From the NCBI GenBank assembly GCA_905160935.1, contig CAJHZI010000190.1, forward strand, positions 961,501 to 1,025,500: a stretch of 64,000 bases of DNA. Direction: 5' to 3'. Position numbers and translations under genes: made by a program. Source of the DNA: Enchytraeus crypticus (Eukaryota; Annelida; Clitellata; Enchytraeida; Enchytraeidae). The notes under the pieces were generated by a model that was not told the origin of the DNA, ran no database searches, and was given only the letters and a program-made list of their open reading frames with translations. Shown one piece after another: positions 49,301-59,209 of this stretch (positions are counted from its first letter, which is position 1; every line of letters starts with the position of its first letter).

Positions 49301-49676
49301 TTTGCAATATCTTTTTAATATTAAGTATTTGGTTCCACTTGTTCTCTGAAAGTTATTGAACATAAATGTATGTAGTCATATTTTCTTAAAAGGGCGTTTA
49401 ATCGGGAACTAGATAGATGGATAGATATTATATACTATAGTTTCACGAAAATTGGAACGACACTTTACACCGTGCATAGACAGACATGGACATTCACTAA
49501 CGAGGACATAACTAAAGAGGCTTCAAAAGAATACATTTCAATAAATTTTAGTATTGTCGATGATCTCACAATTTTTAAATCATATCACTCTACGTGTGCA
49601 ATACACAGATTTCTACGATTTATAGAGTTTGAATCTTCGCAATGATCTTATGGTAAAGTTCTCTTAGTAAGAACAT

Positions 49677-49709
<33 letters not shown>

Positions 49710-52700
49710 GGTGTTCTGCCAAGTGGCAAGTCCTATGTATATATTCCTACTCATATGTTCTTTTTCACAATTCATAGAGAGCACGTCATTGATCAACGAA
49801 TTAATCCCCTCACAAAAGTCTATGACTTATCCACACCTTAATGACGTATGAGAATAATATCGTTTCTGAGGTGGTTTCCCGTTTCATTCCACATTTCATG
49901 CTCAGTCAGCCTCTCACGACACGTGCAGTTTGTGATTGATCTATTCCTTAGCCTGCCGGGCACAACACGTGAACATTATGCATGTAAAGTTGAATACATT
50001 AGCCTTGCCTAATGGCAGACTAGAAGATATGTTTATATTTTTATATATGCACTTTGTTAACTTAAAGATACGCTTCTTACTAACAAGTTCGATCTAAAAC
50101 AATAAAATAAAACCTACCAACTCTCCTTATTATACTAAATTATATTTATTACGAATATAATAAAAGAATCATTTTAAGTATCGTCACGTATAAAAGAAAC
50201 ACCGACAATTAAGATTTAAAGCAAAATACATGTAAACCATAGATGAAAATTACGTTTTTTACATTTTTTATATCTGTTTATCCACCTCACCATGAAATAT
50301 CTTCTCCCAGGATTAAATGGTAATTAATCCACCTAACTGAGGAAGGCAACGGGAAACCACCTCAGAAGCCATATTTTCCCAAGCTATAGGCTACATAAGA
50401 TATGGATAAGGCATAGACTTTGTGAAGGGATTAACTTGTTGATCAAAGGAGTGCTCTTATGGAGCGAGAAAACAGACGTTGACTATGAATATGTACCTTG
50501 AACCTGCCACTTGGCAGTGCACTGAAGAGATATTTGTTAAAAATGCGTTTTTTAGGTTTTTTATTTTTTTTTAAATAAAAAACGTAAAAAAACGTTGACC
50601 CTGAATACAGATCATTTCTTCAACATGAAAATCCGGAGGTACAGGTTGTTGCAGGTTTCCATGTCATGATAGAGAGAATTCATAAGGACGATAAAGATGC
50701 TCAGGTTAGGGCCATACAGCAACACGCAACATACAGATCTGGTGAAGGTCTATTTGCTAGACCTATGGCAACCGCGGCAGCAAACAGTATGTCCCCCTAC
50801 AAATGGTGGACGTCCTTTGGTGCACATGTTCCTGAGTTGCAGAAGGTAGGGTGAGAGTCTTGTCACAAATATCCTCGTCTTCGACGTGTGAAAGAAACTG
50901 GTCGACGTTTGATTTCATACACCCGAAGAATCGGAACAGGCTGTCGTGCAAGAAGGTCAGAGATGTAGTATTTGCTCATACTAAACTTCGCCTAGAGGAC
51001 AATACGGAGCGTGTTGACTATGAAGAATAATATGGGAAGTGGGACGATGATTTGAACAGCGATGTGTAAAGTAAACTGTAAAGCGGACTGTGTAAATTGT
51101 AGAGTGACTGGAGTCTCAGCCTTTAGTATGGACAGTCAATTTAAGTAATGTTAGACAGCATGGTTTGACGTGGACTGCACAAAAATATTGAGAAATTGCC
51201 GTTAGTTTCGTGCCATAAGCATCACTATATAAAAGGTAATTCATTACATTTTTTATTTTCCTAGTTAGGCAGATGTTCTAAATTTTAAGACATTGTCTAT
51301 TCTTAATTTATTACGGATTTACAATTTCTTGTATTGGTAATTATGAACAACTGACAGTGTGGCTGCATGTGACCTGAAAGTATTTGTTTATATTTGTATG
51401 GAATCTAAGGACATACTTTAGAACTTTAGATCAAGTCTAGTTGCAATAAAATTGTTTAGTGTTATGGAATGAAGGCATGGTAATATATATGCACGCCTAC
51501 GTGTACGCTACTAACGTTTTTTTCAACGTTTTTTACGTTTTTTATTTTTTGGGGAAAAAACGCGTTTTTTAACGCTTTTTAGTTTTGATAAGAACGTTTT
51601 TTTCATCTATGATGTAAGCCTACATCTCATCGTATCGATAAATTATAATGATGGGAGGAAGATAGTTAAAATATATTGACATTTTTCAATGACTTTATTT
51701 AGAAGTCATTATGGTGACACTATGATCATTATGGTGTATACTTTGAAAAAAGAATATTTATAATGCTTAGCTGTATTGTAATCAAAAAAGTTTAATGTTG
51801 ACATTTTTTGAATATTTATTTTTGTAAAATATTGTACTATATCTTTAATTTTTCCATCATTGAATAAAAATGTGTGATTTACAAATGTTCACTTACCGGA
51901 CATCGAGTCTTGTTACGAGCAGCAAGTAATCCCATGATTCCAGTAACAATAAACTGAAAATAAAACACGCGTTAAGATATAAACATAACATAACATTACG
52001 GCACACTGGGTCAGGAAGCACAATGCTTATTTAAGACCCATTTCCTCCTTCGTCTCCATGGTTATTAGTAATCATTGCCTTTATGAATCTTTTGAATTCT
52101 TCTTTTAATCCGTTTTTATCGTTCAAATCGTCATAAGATTCCAGGTTTATTTAGTAAAGTGAATAGAGTGACGAGCCTCCTCTTACCCCCAGCCCCTCGC
52201 AGGCCACCTCCGGCCCGGGGGGGGGTGCCTGCTCGGGACGGGGGTACCCGCGTCTCGGGCACCCCCGGCCCGGGCCCCCCCCGATCGGGCACCCCCACCA
52301 GGGCACCACTCGCTCGGGCACCCGCGGCCCGGATACCCCAGCCAGGGCACACCCATCGGCACCCCCGGTCCGGGCATTCCCGACCCGGGCACCCCCGGTC
52401 CGCCGGGCACCCGGGAATATTACTGTTTAAAACGAGTCGCTTCTTCATTTAATAATTCTTTGAAAATGATTCAATAAACTGTTCAGAAATTATGAACGAA
52501 TCCAGCAACACAAATAACGCCTTCAGCTTATGCTTAACATTGCATTGCTTAGCTTCCAAACCATTTTGAAAGATTTTAATTTCTTAATTTTCACAAAACT
52601 TATAAGGAATTATATGCATATTTCAACATTAAATTTTCGAATCTAATGTACAGCACGTATAATATTTCTCACTAACCGCCCCGCCTCCCCAAAACCCGTG

Positions 52701-52979
52701 GCTGACCGGACCCAACCCATCCGGCTTTAAACCAATAAGAATAACGTTGAATGCGATGAGGAAGATGCCAATTATTATCTGGGCGGAGCCAGATATCTTT
52801 GATTGACAGCTGTTGTAGTTTTCGTATACGATGACTCCGCGCTGGAGGGCGTAGCCTGGCGGATAGATCCCGCCTCCTGGGTAGATCATCTGACCTTGAC
52901 CTTGTGCCATTTGACCAATGGTAACTTGTGACACGAAGTTGTTAGAATTTGATGAATTGGGATTCACCGGGACAGCTTT
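43374..52979 (-). CDS. MS4A/CD20-like four-span membrane protein, gene C (one short exon not located)
   Basis: Exons: 52979-52677, 51953-51897, 48740-48612, 46407-46270, then a short missing exon, then 43462-43374 (stop TAA). Core junctions are phase 0; the last exon starts in phase 1 like gene B exon 6. TM1: SGSAQIIIGIFLIAFNVILI; TM2: HGFWGGGA then FIVTGIMGLLAARNKTRCP; TM3: VMTYFIFCLVSILL; TM4: LMVLFAILECGFAIWGSVVA followed by CSCCSS. The outer loop has two cysteines (AEDCYNYLGHHNCRG), as in gene B. The N-terminal region contains VIVYENYNS; the tail has TAAYESNVTGPYVLPG. Exon 1 opens at an acceptor (AAAGCTGTCC) in an open frame with no ATG until 52910 (MAQGQGQM). So either 52979-52911 is 5' UTR or coding comes from an upstream exon; a donor at 53331 could belong to a non-coding first exon. 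Introns carry a hAT remnant, a GC-rich minisatellite and several R4 repeats. Confidence 0.85.
43527..43735 (+). repeat. R3-family repeat, plus copy
   Basis: GTGTCCGGGTTACTTGAATA, then AGGATTCGGTTGGTGAGCGC, then CCGACCCTGGTTAAACTGGG and a (GAT)n tail. The (GAT)n tail at the 3' end is typical of a retroposed copy. It lies close to the final exon of gene C, antisense to it. Confidence 0.75.
43740..46265. other. Intron of gene C between the TM4 exon and the last exon
   Basis: The missing short exon of gene C should be here but was not found. A SINE-1-like decayed copy is at about 44340-44480 (GGAAACTGACGTTAAACTTG). GC-rich transposon-end-like sequence is at 45190-45300 and 45530-45570 (GGGCCCCGGGCCCCCACCAG, AAATCCGGCCCTGG), suggesting a non-autonomous DNA transposon whose left end is unclear. 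Confidence 0.4.
46620..47640. other. Gene C intron 3: short repeat cluster
   Basis: Near 47166-47240 the motif CTACCGCGGTAATGGTTTTA occurs three times in 75 bp, with weaker echoes at 47255, 47530 and 47590. It may be the ends of a small DNA element. The rest is AT-rich with no exon. Confidence 0.45.
47680..48025 (+). repeat. Dispersed repeat family R4, best copy
   Basis: CACTGCCAAGTGGCAGGTTC ... CCTTATCCATACCTTATGTA ... GAGGTGGTTTCTCGTTTCC ... TTAATTACCATTAATCCTGG ... CGCCTCTTACGTACGCG. The opposite-strand partner is at 50285-50525. No coding potential. Confidence 0.75.
48165..48235 (+). repeat. SINE family 1 tail fragment
   Basis: CTGACATCGCTTTCGAATGA ... ACATTAGCTTTAGCTC. Only the 3' end is retained. 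Confidence 0.6.
48750..49680. other. Gene C intron 2, distal part
   Basis: Short copy of the LINE fragment (GTGCTCGATGTTGTCATTGA at 48788) with a (GTT)n run at 48826-48846, then imperfect repeats of TTGAACAATGATTGCTTTAC-like text (48850-48990). No exon. Confidence 0.45.
49678..49985 (+). repeat. (TC)n plus R4-family copy
   Basis: (TC)n at 49678-49709, then GTTCTGCCAAGTGGCAAGTC ... GAGGTGGTTTCCCGTTTC ... CTCTCACGACACGTGCAGTT ... GCCGGGCACAACACG. The last part is the terminal segment shared by R3 and R4. Confidence 0.7.
50285..50528 (-). repeat. R4-family repeat, minus copy
   Basis: Reverse complement of the 47680 repeat with about 90% visible identity (CAGTGCACTGAAGAGA at its start edge, CCACCTCACCATGAAAT at the other). 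Confidence 0.8.
50595..51030 (+). pseudogene. hAT transposase C-terminal (dimerisation) region, frameshifted
   Basis: Plus frame from about 50595: VDPEYRSFLQHENPEVQVVA, FHVMIERIHKDDKDAQ, then SPYKWWTSFGAHVPELQK, stopping at 50852. One base-shift onward the homology resumes: RVLSQISSSSTCERNWSTFD, FIHPKNRNRLSCKKVRDV, VFAHTKLRLEDN, stop 51028. YKWW...G...P.L and RVLSQ.SSSS.CERNWS...IH...RNRL are the hallmarks of the hAT C-terminal dimerisation domain. One frameshift near 50850 breaks it and the RNase-H-like core is not present. Lies antisense in intron 2 of gene C. Surrounding AAAAAACG/CGTTTTTT-rich stretches (50540-50600, 51515-51605) may be the element's subterminal sequence. Confidence 0.85.
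51031..51870. other. 3' flank of hAT remnant
   Basis: Contains a run of CGTTTTTTTCAACGTTTTTT-like T-rich motifs at 51518-51605, mirrored at 50540-50600 in inverted orientation. This suggests the remnant's inverted ends enclose about 1.05 kb. Otherwise AT-rich with no gene. Confidence 0.45.
52190..52425. repeat. GC-rich CCCGG/GGGCACC minisatellite in intron 1 of gene C
   Basis: About 230 bp of degenerate repeats of CGGGCACCCCCGGCC-like units, over 70% GC and dense in CpG, in an AT-rich intron. Open frames on both strands (Gly/Pro/Arg-rich) follow from composition. No splice or family evidence for coding. Confidence 0.85.
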
Positions 52980-53638
52980 CTGAAATGAAGATGATATATG
53001 TAGGTATGAACAGAACAGATATTAACTATTCGTGGAAAACGTTTCAGAAAAATTACTGTTTTATGATAAAATGCATGGGTTTGTCATGCCCTATAGACAA
53101 CCTACAGAAATAATAGAAGTACACGAAGTTGCATTTTTGCAAAGTAATAATAATATCGAAATTCTGGCACCTAAACAGAACTATGTTTTATGCGGAGCAT
53201 ATTGAGTATTGTTATTAACAAAGCCAACAGAGTCCTAAGCAACGAGCAAATAAATAATTGTGCAAATCGAAATAACTAAGTTCTACAATTTCTAGACAAT
53301 CCATACATATCATACAAAATAAAGAACTCACCCTAGAGCACAGCCCAATTTAGACAAATCTAACATATTTACACATTTAGACATATGCAACAGATCTTCA
53401 TTGCATATGCAGCAAAGATATATTGTAACGATCACGATCCCATGTAGTGTTGAATAGGGATCGAAATACTTGGGCGTAATGTCTCTTGTGCAGCTTAATA
53501 TCTCGGCAAAGATGCCCATGTCTCCATTGTCTGATTACAGCGGTTAGAAAATTAACGATAAATTCAGTATGAATTCTCATTACCCTAACCATCTGCGCGG
53601 AGTTTAGTGCACTTGGTATGGCATGGGCGTCAATAAAT

Positions 53639-53705
53639 GAAGCTACGCAATTTCGAGATTACGGTTAGTACTTGGATGGGCGATCACTCTGGAAGACCGA
53701 GTGCC
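53639..53705 (+). ncRNA. 5S rRNA-derived fragment (pseudogene or 5S-type SINE head)
   Basis: GAAGCTACGC ... GGTTAGTACTTGGATGGGCG, then ATCACTCTGGAAGACCGAGTGC. This matches the 3' half of eukaryotic 5S rRNA (GAAGCTAAGC, GGTTAGTACTTGGATGGG, GACC.CCTGGGAA.ACC.GGTGC), including box C. The 5' half is missing and several stem positions have changed, so it is not a working 5S gene. It lies between genes D and C. Confidence 0.75.
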
Positions 53706-53817
53706 CTCAGGTTTGAACAAAAATAGCCAAGGTTTTGGAATGTTATTTTTTAGTTTGCGCCGGCAACAATTGATGCGCTATCAAGAGGCAAGATAATTAG
53801 TTATAGAAGATTATAAT

Positions 53818-53868
53818 AGTTTATGATAATTAGTGGTACATTACATGTACCACTAATTATCATAAACT
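53818..53868. repeat. Perfect 23-bp hairpin
   Basis: Arms 53818-53840 and 53846-53868 are exact inverses around a 5-base loop (ttaca). Confidence 0.95.
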
Positions 53869-53930
53869 GAAGGAGGAAATAACGAAATCTACAAAATCAG
53901 ATACAAATCAAATAAATTTTATAGTAGGTG

Positions 53931-53963
53931 CAGTATTTCATTTGTGAAACAAATGAAATACTG
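53931..53963. repeat. Perfect 15-bp hairpin
   Basis: CAGTATTTCATTTGT, loop GAA, exact inverse. It lies 63 bp from the 23-bp hairpin. Confidence 0.9.
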
Positions 53964-54285
53964 TACCTTAGTGGTTTCTCTTGTACATTCCAAAATAATT
54001 AATCCTACAGCCTGAAACTAGTATTTAGAATAGAGAAAGCATCCTATTCTAAAATAATAAGCGGCTTATTTTGGCCTGACATCAATTTTCAAAAGTTGCT
54101 AGCCCTGGACAATAAAATAGTTTTCCTGCTACATTATAAATCATGGAGTCTGACCTTGTTACTACGGAGCTCTATGTATTTGAATGGACGACATTAGTAC
54201 ACCAGTCGATGTTTTTATTGCTATTGTTGCTACCGTAAAAAGTAAAAGTAGCAATAAAACATAATATTACACTGAATTTACTCAC

Positions 54286-57200
54286 CCAAGAGAAACAATT
54301 GCACACGGCCATGCCGCATATAACACAACCCCATATAGCAAATCCCATCTCTATGGCTGACAAAATACACATTAGGATCTGCCCTGCAAGTCTCCAGTTT
54401 TCAAAAGCCTCCTGCAAATTGAACGAAATAATATTCAAATGAAACGCTACATTTATAAATAAATAAAATAAGATAGCTTTATAAATTCAAAAAATTAATG
54501 AATAAAATTAATGGAACTAATCAAACTAAATTGCTAATGAATTTGCTTGGAATAATGAATATGAATTTGAATATTATCTAGTTGAAATATAGCATTCCTA
54601 AGCGCTTTTCGGTATGTACTACGTCGTATTGCATTTTATCCATTGTAATTCATCCATATTGTCATGCATTGCATTGCAGTTAATTGTATTACTTGTGTGT
54701 TGTGTTGTCTTGTGTTGTCTTGTGTTTTCTTGTGTTGTCTTTTATTGTCTTGTGTTGTCTTGTATGGTAATGAGCTGTACTCTACGGGACCTCATTCTAC
54801 ATGTACGGTATTGCGTATCATAGCTCCTTCAGTCTACATGTACGGTATTGCGTATCATAGCTCCTTCAGTCTACATGTACGGTATTGTGTATCATAGCTC
54901 CTTCAGTCTACATGTATGGTATTGCGTATCATAGCTCCTTCAGTCTACATGTACGGTATTGTGTATCATAGCTCCTTCAGTTTACATGTACGGTATTGCG
55001 TATCATAGCTCCTTCAGTTTACATGTACGGTATTGCGTATCATAGCTTCGTATACGTAGTATAGTAGTCCTAGGCGCGGTATTGTCCTGCATTTAACTTC
55101 ATTTCACTTGCTTGCACTGTATCATATGGTACTTGTATTACATTTTAGGCTATATTGTATGTTTCGTATCACAAAGCATCGTATCAAATCGGAGAGCTTG
55201 TCGTTTACTTTGCTCCTCAATAAAATAAACCAAAATACAAAAAATAGTGTATTATTGAACATAGTACTGTAATTTATTTCATTTTATCAATCAATCAATA
55301 AGAATCTTATGTCTGGTTCCTCGCCATAAAGCGATGTCAGGGATATTTTATCTCATCTTGTTTTTCATTATTTTGATGACATAAACAATAGTTTAACCTC
55401 GTTGAAATCCTCGCGTACTTCGGGATCGTCTATGGTGGAATAGGCACCGAACCCAGAGGTTACGGTAACGGCAGGCGCTATCATCGAGGCAGTGATTATG
55501 CAGAGAACAAAGAAGCCGATTATCTGAAATACAAAACGTGTCAAAATGTGAATTATTCTTTCAATTGGCTTAAAATCATACGTGAGCCTCTTTCCGTGAA
55601 TCATAGAGGGCAAAACGGAAAACGTTTCAAAATGTGAATCATTCTTTAAAATGGCTTAAAATCATATGTGAGATTCTTTCCATGAATCATAGAGGACAAA
55701 AAGTAAGATAATGCATTAAAGACACAGCATGTACTTTATCTGGTGAACATTTAGCTTCCTCTGATACTAACTTTGAATATTCTCTTCATTAGAAATGCTT
55801 ATTACTTTTAACTAGTTATAATTAATTATTTTGAATTAATCGATTCATTAACAATAATTAGTAATTTTAAATCGCTATAAGCTTTATTTTGAGAATAAAT
55901 TTTCACTCAGCATTGTTAAACACCGAATATCGTGTCCGAAAACAAATAGTAGACCTATTTCTGTGATATTTCCTATGCTAGATATGTGAATGATGGGAAA
56001 TTTTCATCGGAAAACTGTTTAAAAGCTAAAAGCTAATGCTAATGTCAGTTTCCTCACTCGAAAGCGATGTCAGTGACGGGCGAGCCCAGGATTTGAATCC
56101 CGTACATACTGATCCACTGTCGAATATCTTACCGACATCGCCACTGACTCCAGCCTTTACCTTAGGATGACTAGTTAACTTTAGGAGTCCTTAATTAATC
56201 ACATTTACTGAGGTAATCAAACGTACAATAAATATCAGAATGTTATTACTACCAGGAGACAAGCTATTTATAAAATACATTAATTGCGAAATTGCTCATC
56301 TTGAAGCGATGTTTTCAATCCCATTGATTAGTATAATAGAACTATCGAATTGTTTTAATAGCACAATTCTATTTCACATTATTTGCCTCAATATTAAATT
56401 CAACCCGTCTTTTCATCTGTGAGAGCTCTATAGAATGAGAAAATCGTAAACTGCATGTGTTGTAAGAGAATATTAAGAAAAAATAAGGCATGCAGTGCTT
56501 CCACCTCAAAGATTCTTAAAGCTAGAGCTGAATAAAGACTAGGAAAAATAACATTTGAGATCAGAACAATTTGTCGATGGATAGGTCGTGCAGACGCGCA
56601 TTTGTGGGAGTAAAAGCAGGAATATGTGCGTTGGATGAGTAGAACACTAGAGACACTATAGAGTGAGAGGACTAGAGACACTATAGAGTGAGAGGAGAGA
56701 GTATCTTTATTACAAAATATCGGTATATCTACTGTAGTGTTTCCTTATGAAACTCGTGCAGGGATCCTGTAGTCTACTTTCACGTTTTAAAAAAACTAAA
56801 AAAAGACATAAATCTTAAATTCGTTTAATACATAACGAAAGAATAATAGTATAATATTAATATATACACACCAAACACCTTGTACCCTTCTTGCCGGCCA
56901 CTATGCCTAGTATTCCCGGAATAAGATACTGCACAATTAACATTGAACCAATATGCATAAAGCGATGAAGATTTAAACAATTCAAACCTCGGATTTCATC
57001 AAATTGGAAAATAATTACAGTTCAGTAAACCTAAGTCGATCGCTTCACATTTATATGATGATGATTGGAGGTGTGATTGTAGGACAGAATGTCTCAATAG
57101 CATAGTGGTTAGAGGCATTGATAACGCCATGAAGCTTTAAATGACAGATCCTGAGGTGAATTGAACTCTCATGGTTTCGATTGCCAGCCGCGCTGCTCTG

Positions 57201-58437
57201 AGAGTAAAATCTCGGACATTCACAGGCCTGGTTACACAGAAAATTGAATAAATTGCTTAACGGATTTAATGTGTGGTATTAAAAGTGATAGATATCAACA
57301 TAATTGATCGTTTCACTTACATGTGTGCTATTTTTAATAGGCCAAATTAGCCTATTATTAGATCATCAATTTGAGCTCGAAGCATAATAGTACTGAACTA
57401 GTACTGAGCTTACTACTCGTAGCTTATCAATACTTAAAAAGCACAAAAAGTAATCTAAAGCTTGGAATTAAGTTCAGAGATAGATATCTTCTAGGTATAA
57501 ATTTCAGACAGCTAGTTATGCATTCACAGTAGACTTTTATTGATGCATGTAGAAACTACATGCATCAATAACATAATTTAAAATAATGTCCATAAAAATT
57601 TAATAACATATCAGGACAATAAATCCAAATCTCTTATCCTTGAAACTAAACAATCTACTATGCGCCTATTGCCCTATACATCTGTCAATCTCACTCGTTC
57701 ATTAGACCTTATAATTCGAACTGCTTAATTCTTACATCGGAGAATCCTTTGCATTTTTTATATTTTTATTATCGTTGTCTTGAAAATGGTTCCGTAATGT
57801 AATTATCAGAATATTATTGTTGACAACAACATTATTAATTGTTATTGTTGACATAAAATCATATTAATTCATGTTATTTGTCGCTGATATCAAATATACA
57901 TGTATAGCAAGTCTCTTCAAGCGGAAAGGCCTGTCGTCTAATGGAATAAATGTACTGATTCTCAGATGCACGTTTCTAAAATAAATCTTTAAATCTAAAT
58001 TCTCAACGTTGCAATGTCAATTCTAACTCAAATCAATTTAAATCAAAACAGATTTAAACTTCGTGCCGATCAACACAATAGACCAGATAGTATGAGAAAG
58101 AAAGAAATGCGTTAAGATTTAAACTTCGTGCGGATATACAGAACAGACCAGATAGTATTAGAAAGAATGAAATACAAACCCATATCCCACCCCATAGTCC
58201 TTGGGATATAATCGCAAATGATCCCATTTCCACGCCCAGCAAAATACTCTGGATCACAATGCAGAGGACACCCACGGATATTTGACACCAGCCATTGATG
58301 ACTGATTGTTTTCGATGAAAGACATTAATGGTAACTAATCCGGCCTGGTTGTCATCTACCTTGGGTGCCGTGTTCTCATCTTCATACAATCTCTCATGCG
58401 CCACCCGATATTGGGGGTCAACTCCGTTTGAATACAT
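54286..58437 (-). CDS. MS4A/CD20-like four-span membrane protein, gene D (C-terminal exon not found)
   Basis: Exons: 58437-58180, 56928-56872, 55523-55398, 54411-54286, all phase 0, giving 189 residues to the end of TM4. ATG 58437 opens a cytosolic region with YEDENTAPKVDD, then TM1 (NGWCQISVGVLCIVIQSILL), QGLWGGIW, exon 2 YLIPGILGIVAGKKGTRCL, TM3 (IIGFFVLCIITASMIAPAVT) and TM4 (GQILMCILSAIEMGFAIWGC then CNCFSW). The outer loop between TM3 and TM4 (YSTIDDPEVREDFNEEAFEN) is acidic and lacks the cysteine pair of genes B and C. Closest relative in the window is gene A. The exon 1 donor is weak (GTTTGT). After exon 4 a good GTGAGT donor (54285) calls for another exon in phase 0. None was found before gene C's first exon, which itself begins in phase 0 (see findings). 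Intron 3 contains a 37-bp minisatellite, intron 2 a SINE-1, intron 1 a SINE-2. Confidence 0.87.
54688..55056. repeat. TGTCTTG repeat followed by a 37-bp minisatellite in intron 3 of gene D
   Basis: 54688-54770: degenerate TTGTGTTGTCT units. 54795-55056: seven nearly identical 37-bp units containing TACATGTACGGTATTGCGTA then TCATAGCTCCTTCAGTC. Confidence 0.92.
55613..55690. repeat. Local duplication of the exon 3 flank of gene D
   Basis: AACGTTTCAAAATGTGAATC ... CATGAATCATAGAGGACAAA repeats the sequence at 55540-55612 with several changes: a tandem duplication of about 75 bp in the intron next to exon 3. Confidence 0.75.
56024..56155 (-). repeat. SINE family 1 in intron 2 of gene D
   Basis: Full-length: reverse complement runs from GGCTGGAGTCAGTGGCGATG to GCATTAGCTTTTAGC. 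Confidence 0.85.
57088..57325 (+). repeat. SINE family 2 in intron 1 of gene D
   Basis: Complete copy from TGTCTCAATAGCATAGTGGT (A-box) through GGTTTCGATTGCCAGCCGCG to AGTGATAGATATCAACATAA. Confidence 0.8.
57537..57571. repeat. Perfect 16-bp hairpin
   Basis: TTATTGATGCATGTAG, loop AAA, exact inverse; in intron 1 of gene D. Confidence 0.9.
58051..58180. repeat. 65-bp tandem duplication at the exon 1 donor of gene D
   Basis: GATTTAAACTTCGTGCCGAT at 58051 repeats at 58116 (period 65). The second copy ends at the exon 1 donor, so intron sequence next to the donor is duplicated. Confidence 0.8.
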
Positions 58438-58940
58438 GGAAAGAGGTGGGTGAGGCTGTAGCTGGAATATTACTTTATCTCCTTAACTATAACAGGATAT
58501 ATCTTTAATAGCTTAAATAATACTACGTAATTCAAAGAAATATATTCAATACCAAATCAAATTAGGTAAACTTTGTCATGTATGGTATATTCAAATGTAA
58601 TTCAATCTGCTTGCAAAGTCAGAAACAACATTTCTCCAAGACATTTAGGAAATATTTAATGTTTAATTGTTTAATTAAATTTTCATTAAAGTCGAATTAA
58701 ATAATTGCAAAGATTTAAATGATTAGGATCATACAAGTAATAGTGAAGTTTAATATATAATAGTATAAGAGTAGTTTAGTATAATATAATCAGAAAGCCA
58801 TCACGTTTTGAGCTACGGTGTCTCTTAATTGATGTAGACACTCTACTTTTAACAAACGTTTTGCCATAATCTTTTAGCAAAAACATTACTGAAATTATTT
58901 CTAAACATATTTTGAAATGCTTGTTGTGGTTGTACTTGTA
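58438..58940. other. Upstream of gene D
   Basis: AT-rich. The promoter and 5' leader of gene D would be here. No TATA or initiator element can be singled out against the AT-rich background. Confidence 0.35.
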
Positions 58941-59079
58941 CTGGAGGGAGCCAGTGGCGATATCCGTGAGATAGCCTACCGATCAGTATGTGTGGGTTAA
59001 AATCCTGGGCTCTCCCGTCACTGATATCGCTTTCGTGAGATATAACTGGCGTTAACTTTGGCTTTACGGCTTTTTATAG
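58941..59079 (+). repeat. SINE family 1, plus copy
   Basis: CTGGAGGGAGCCAGTGGCGA ... GTGGGTTAAAATCCTGGGCT ... TTTGGCTTTACGGC. Complete, with a small duplication in the head. Confidence 0.8.
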
Positions 59080-59209
59080 AGGAAGGAATATTACTTTAAA
59101 TTCAGCTAGAATTGTTCATTTTTCATACTTAAAAATGCTCAATGAAAAAGAGCGCAGTTCACAATTACTATTAATACTATACACTACAAAATGTCAGATT
59201 CCAAAAGGC

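Noticed and set aside
52131..52452. Three Gly/Pro/Arg-rich open frames on both strands
   Set aside because: Composition effect of the GC-rich minisatellite; no splice or family support, and it lies inside a gene C intron.
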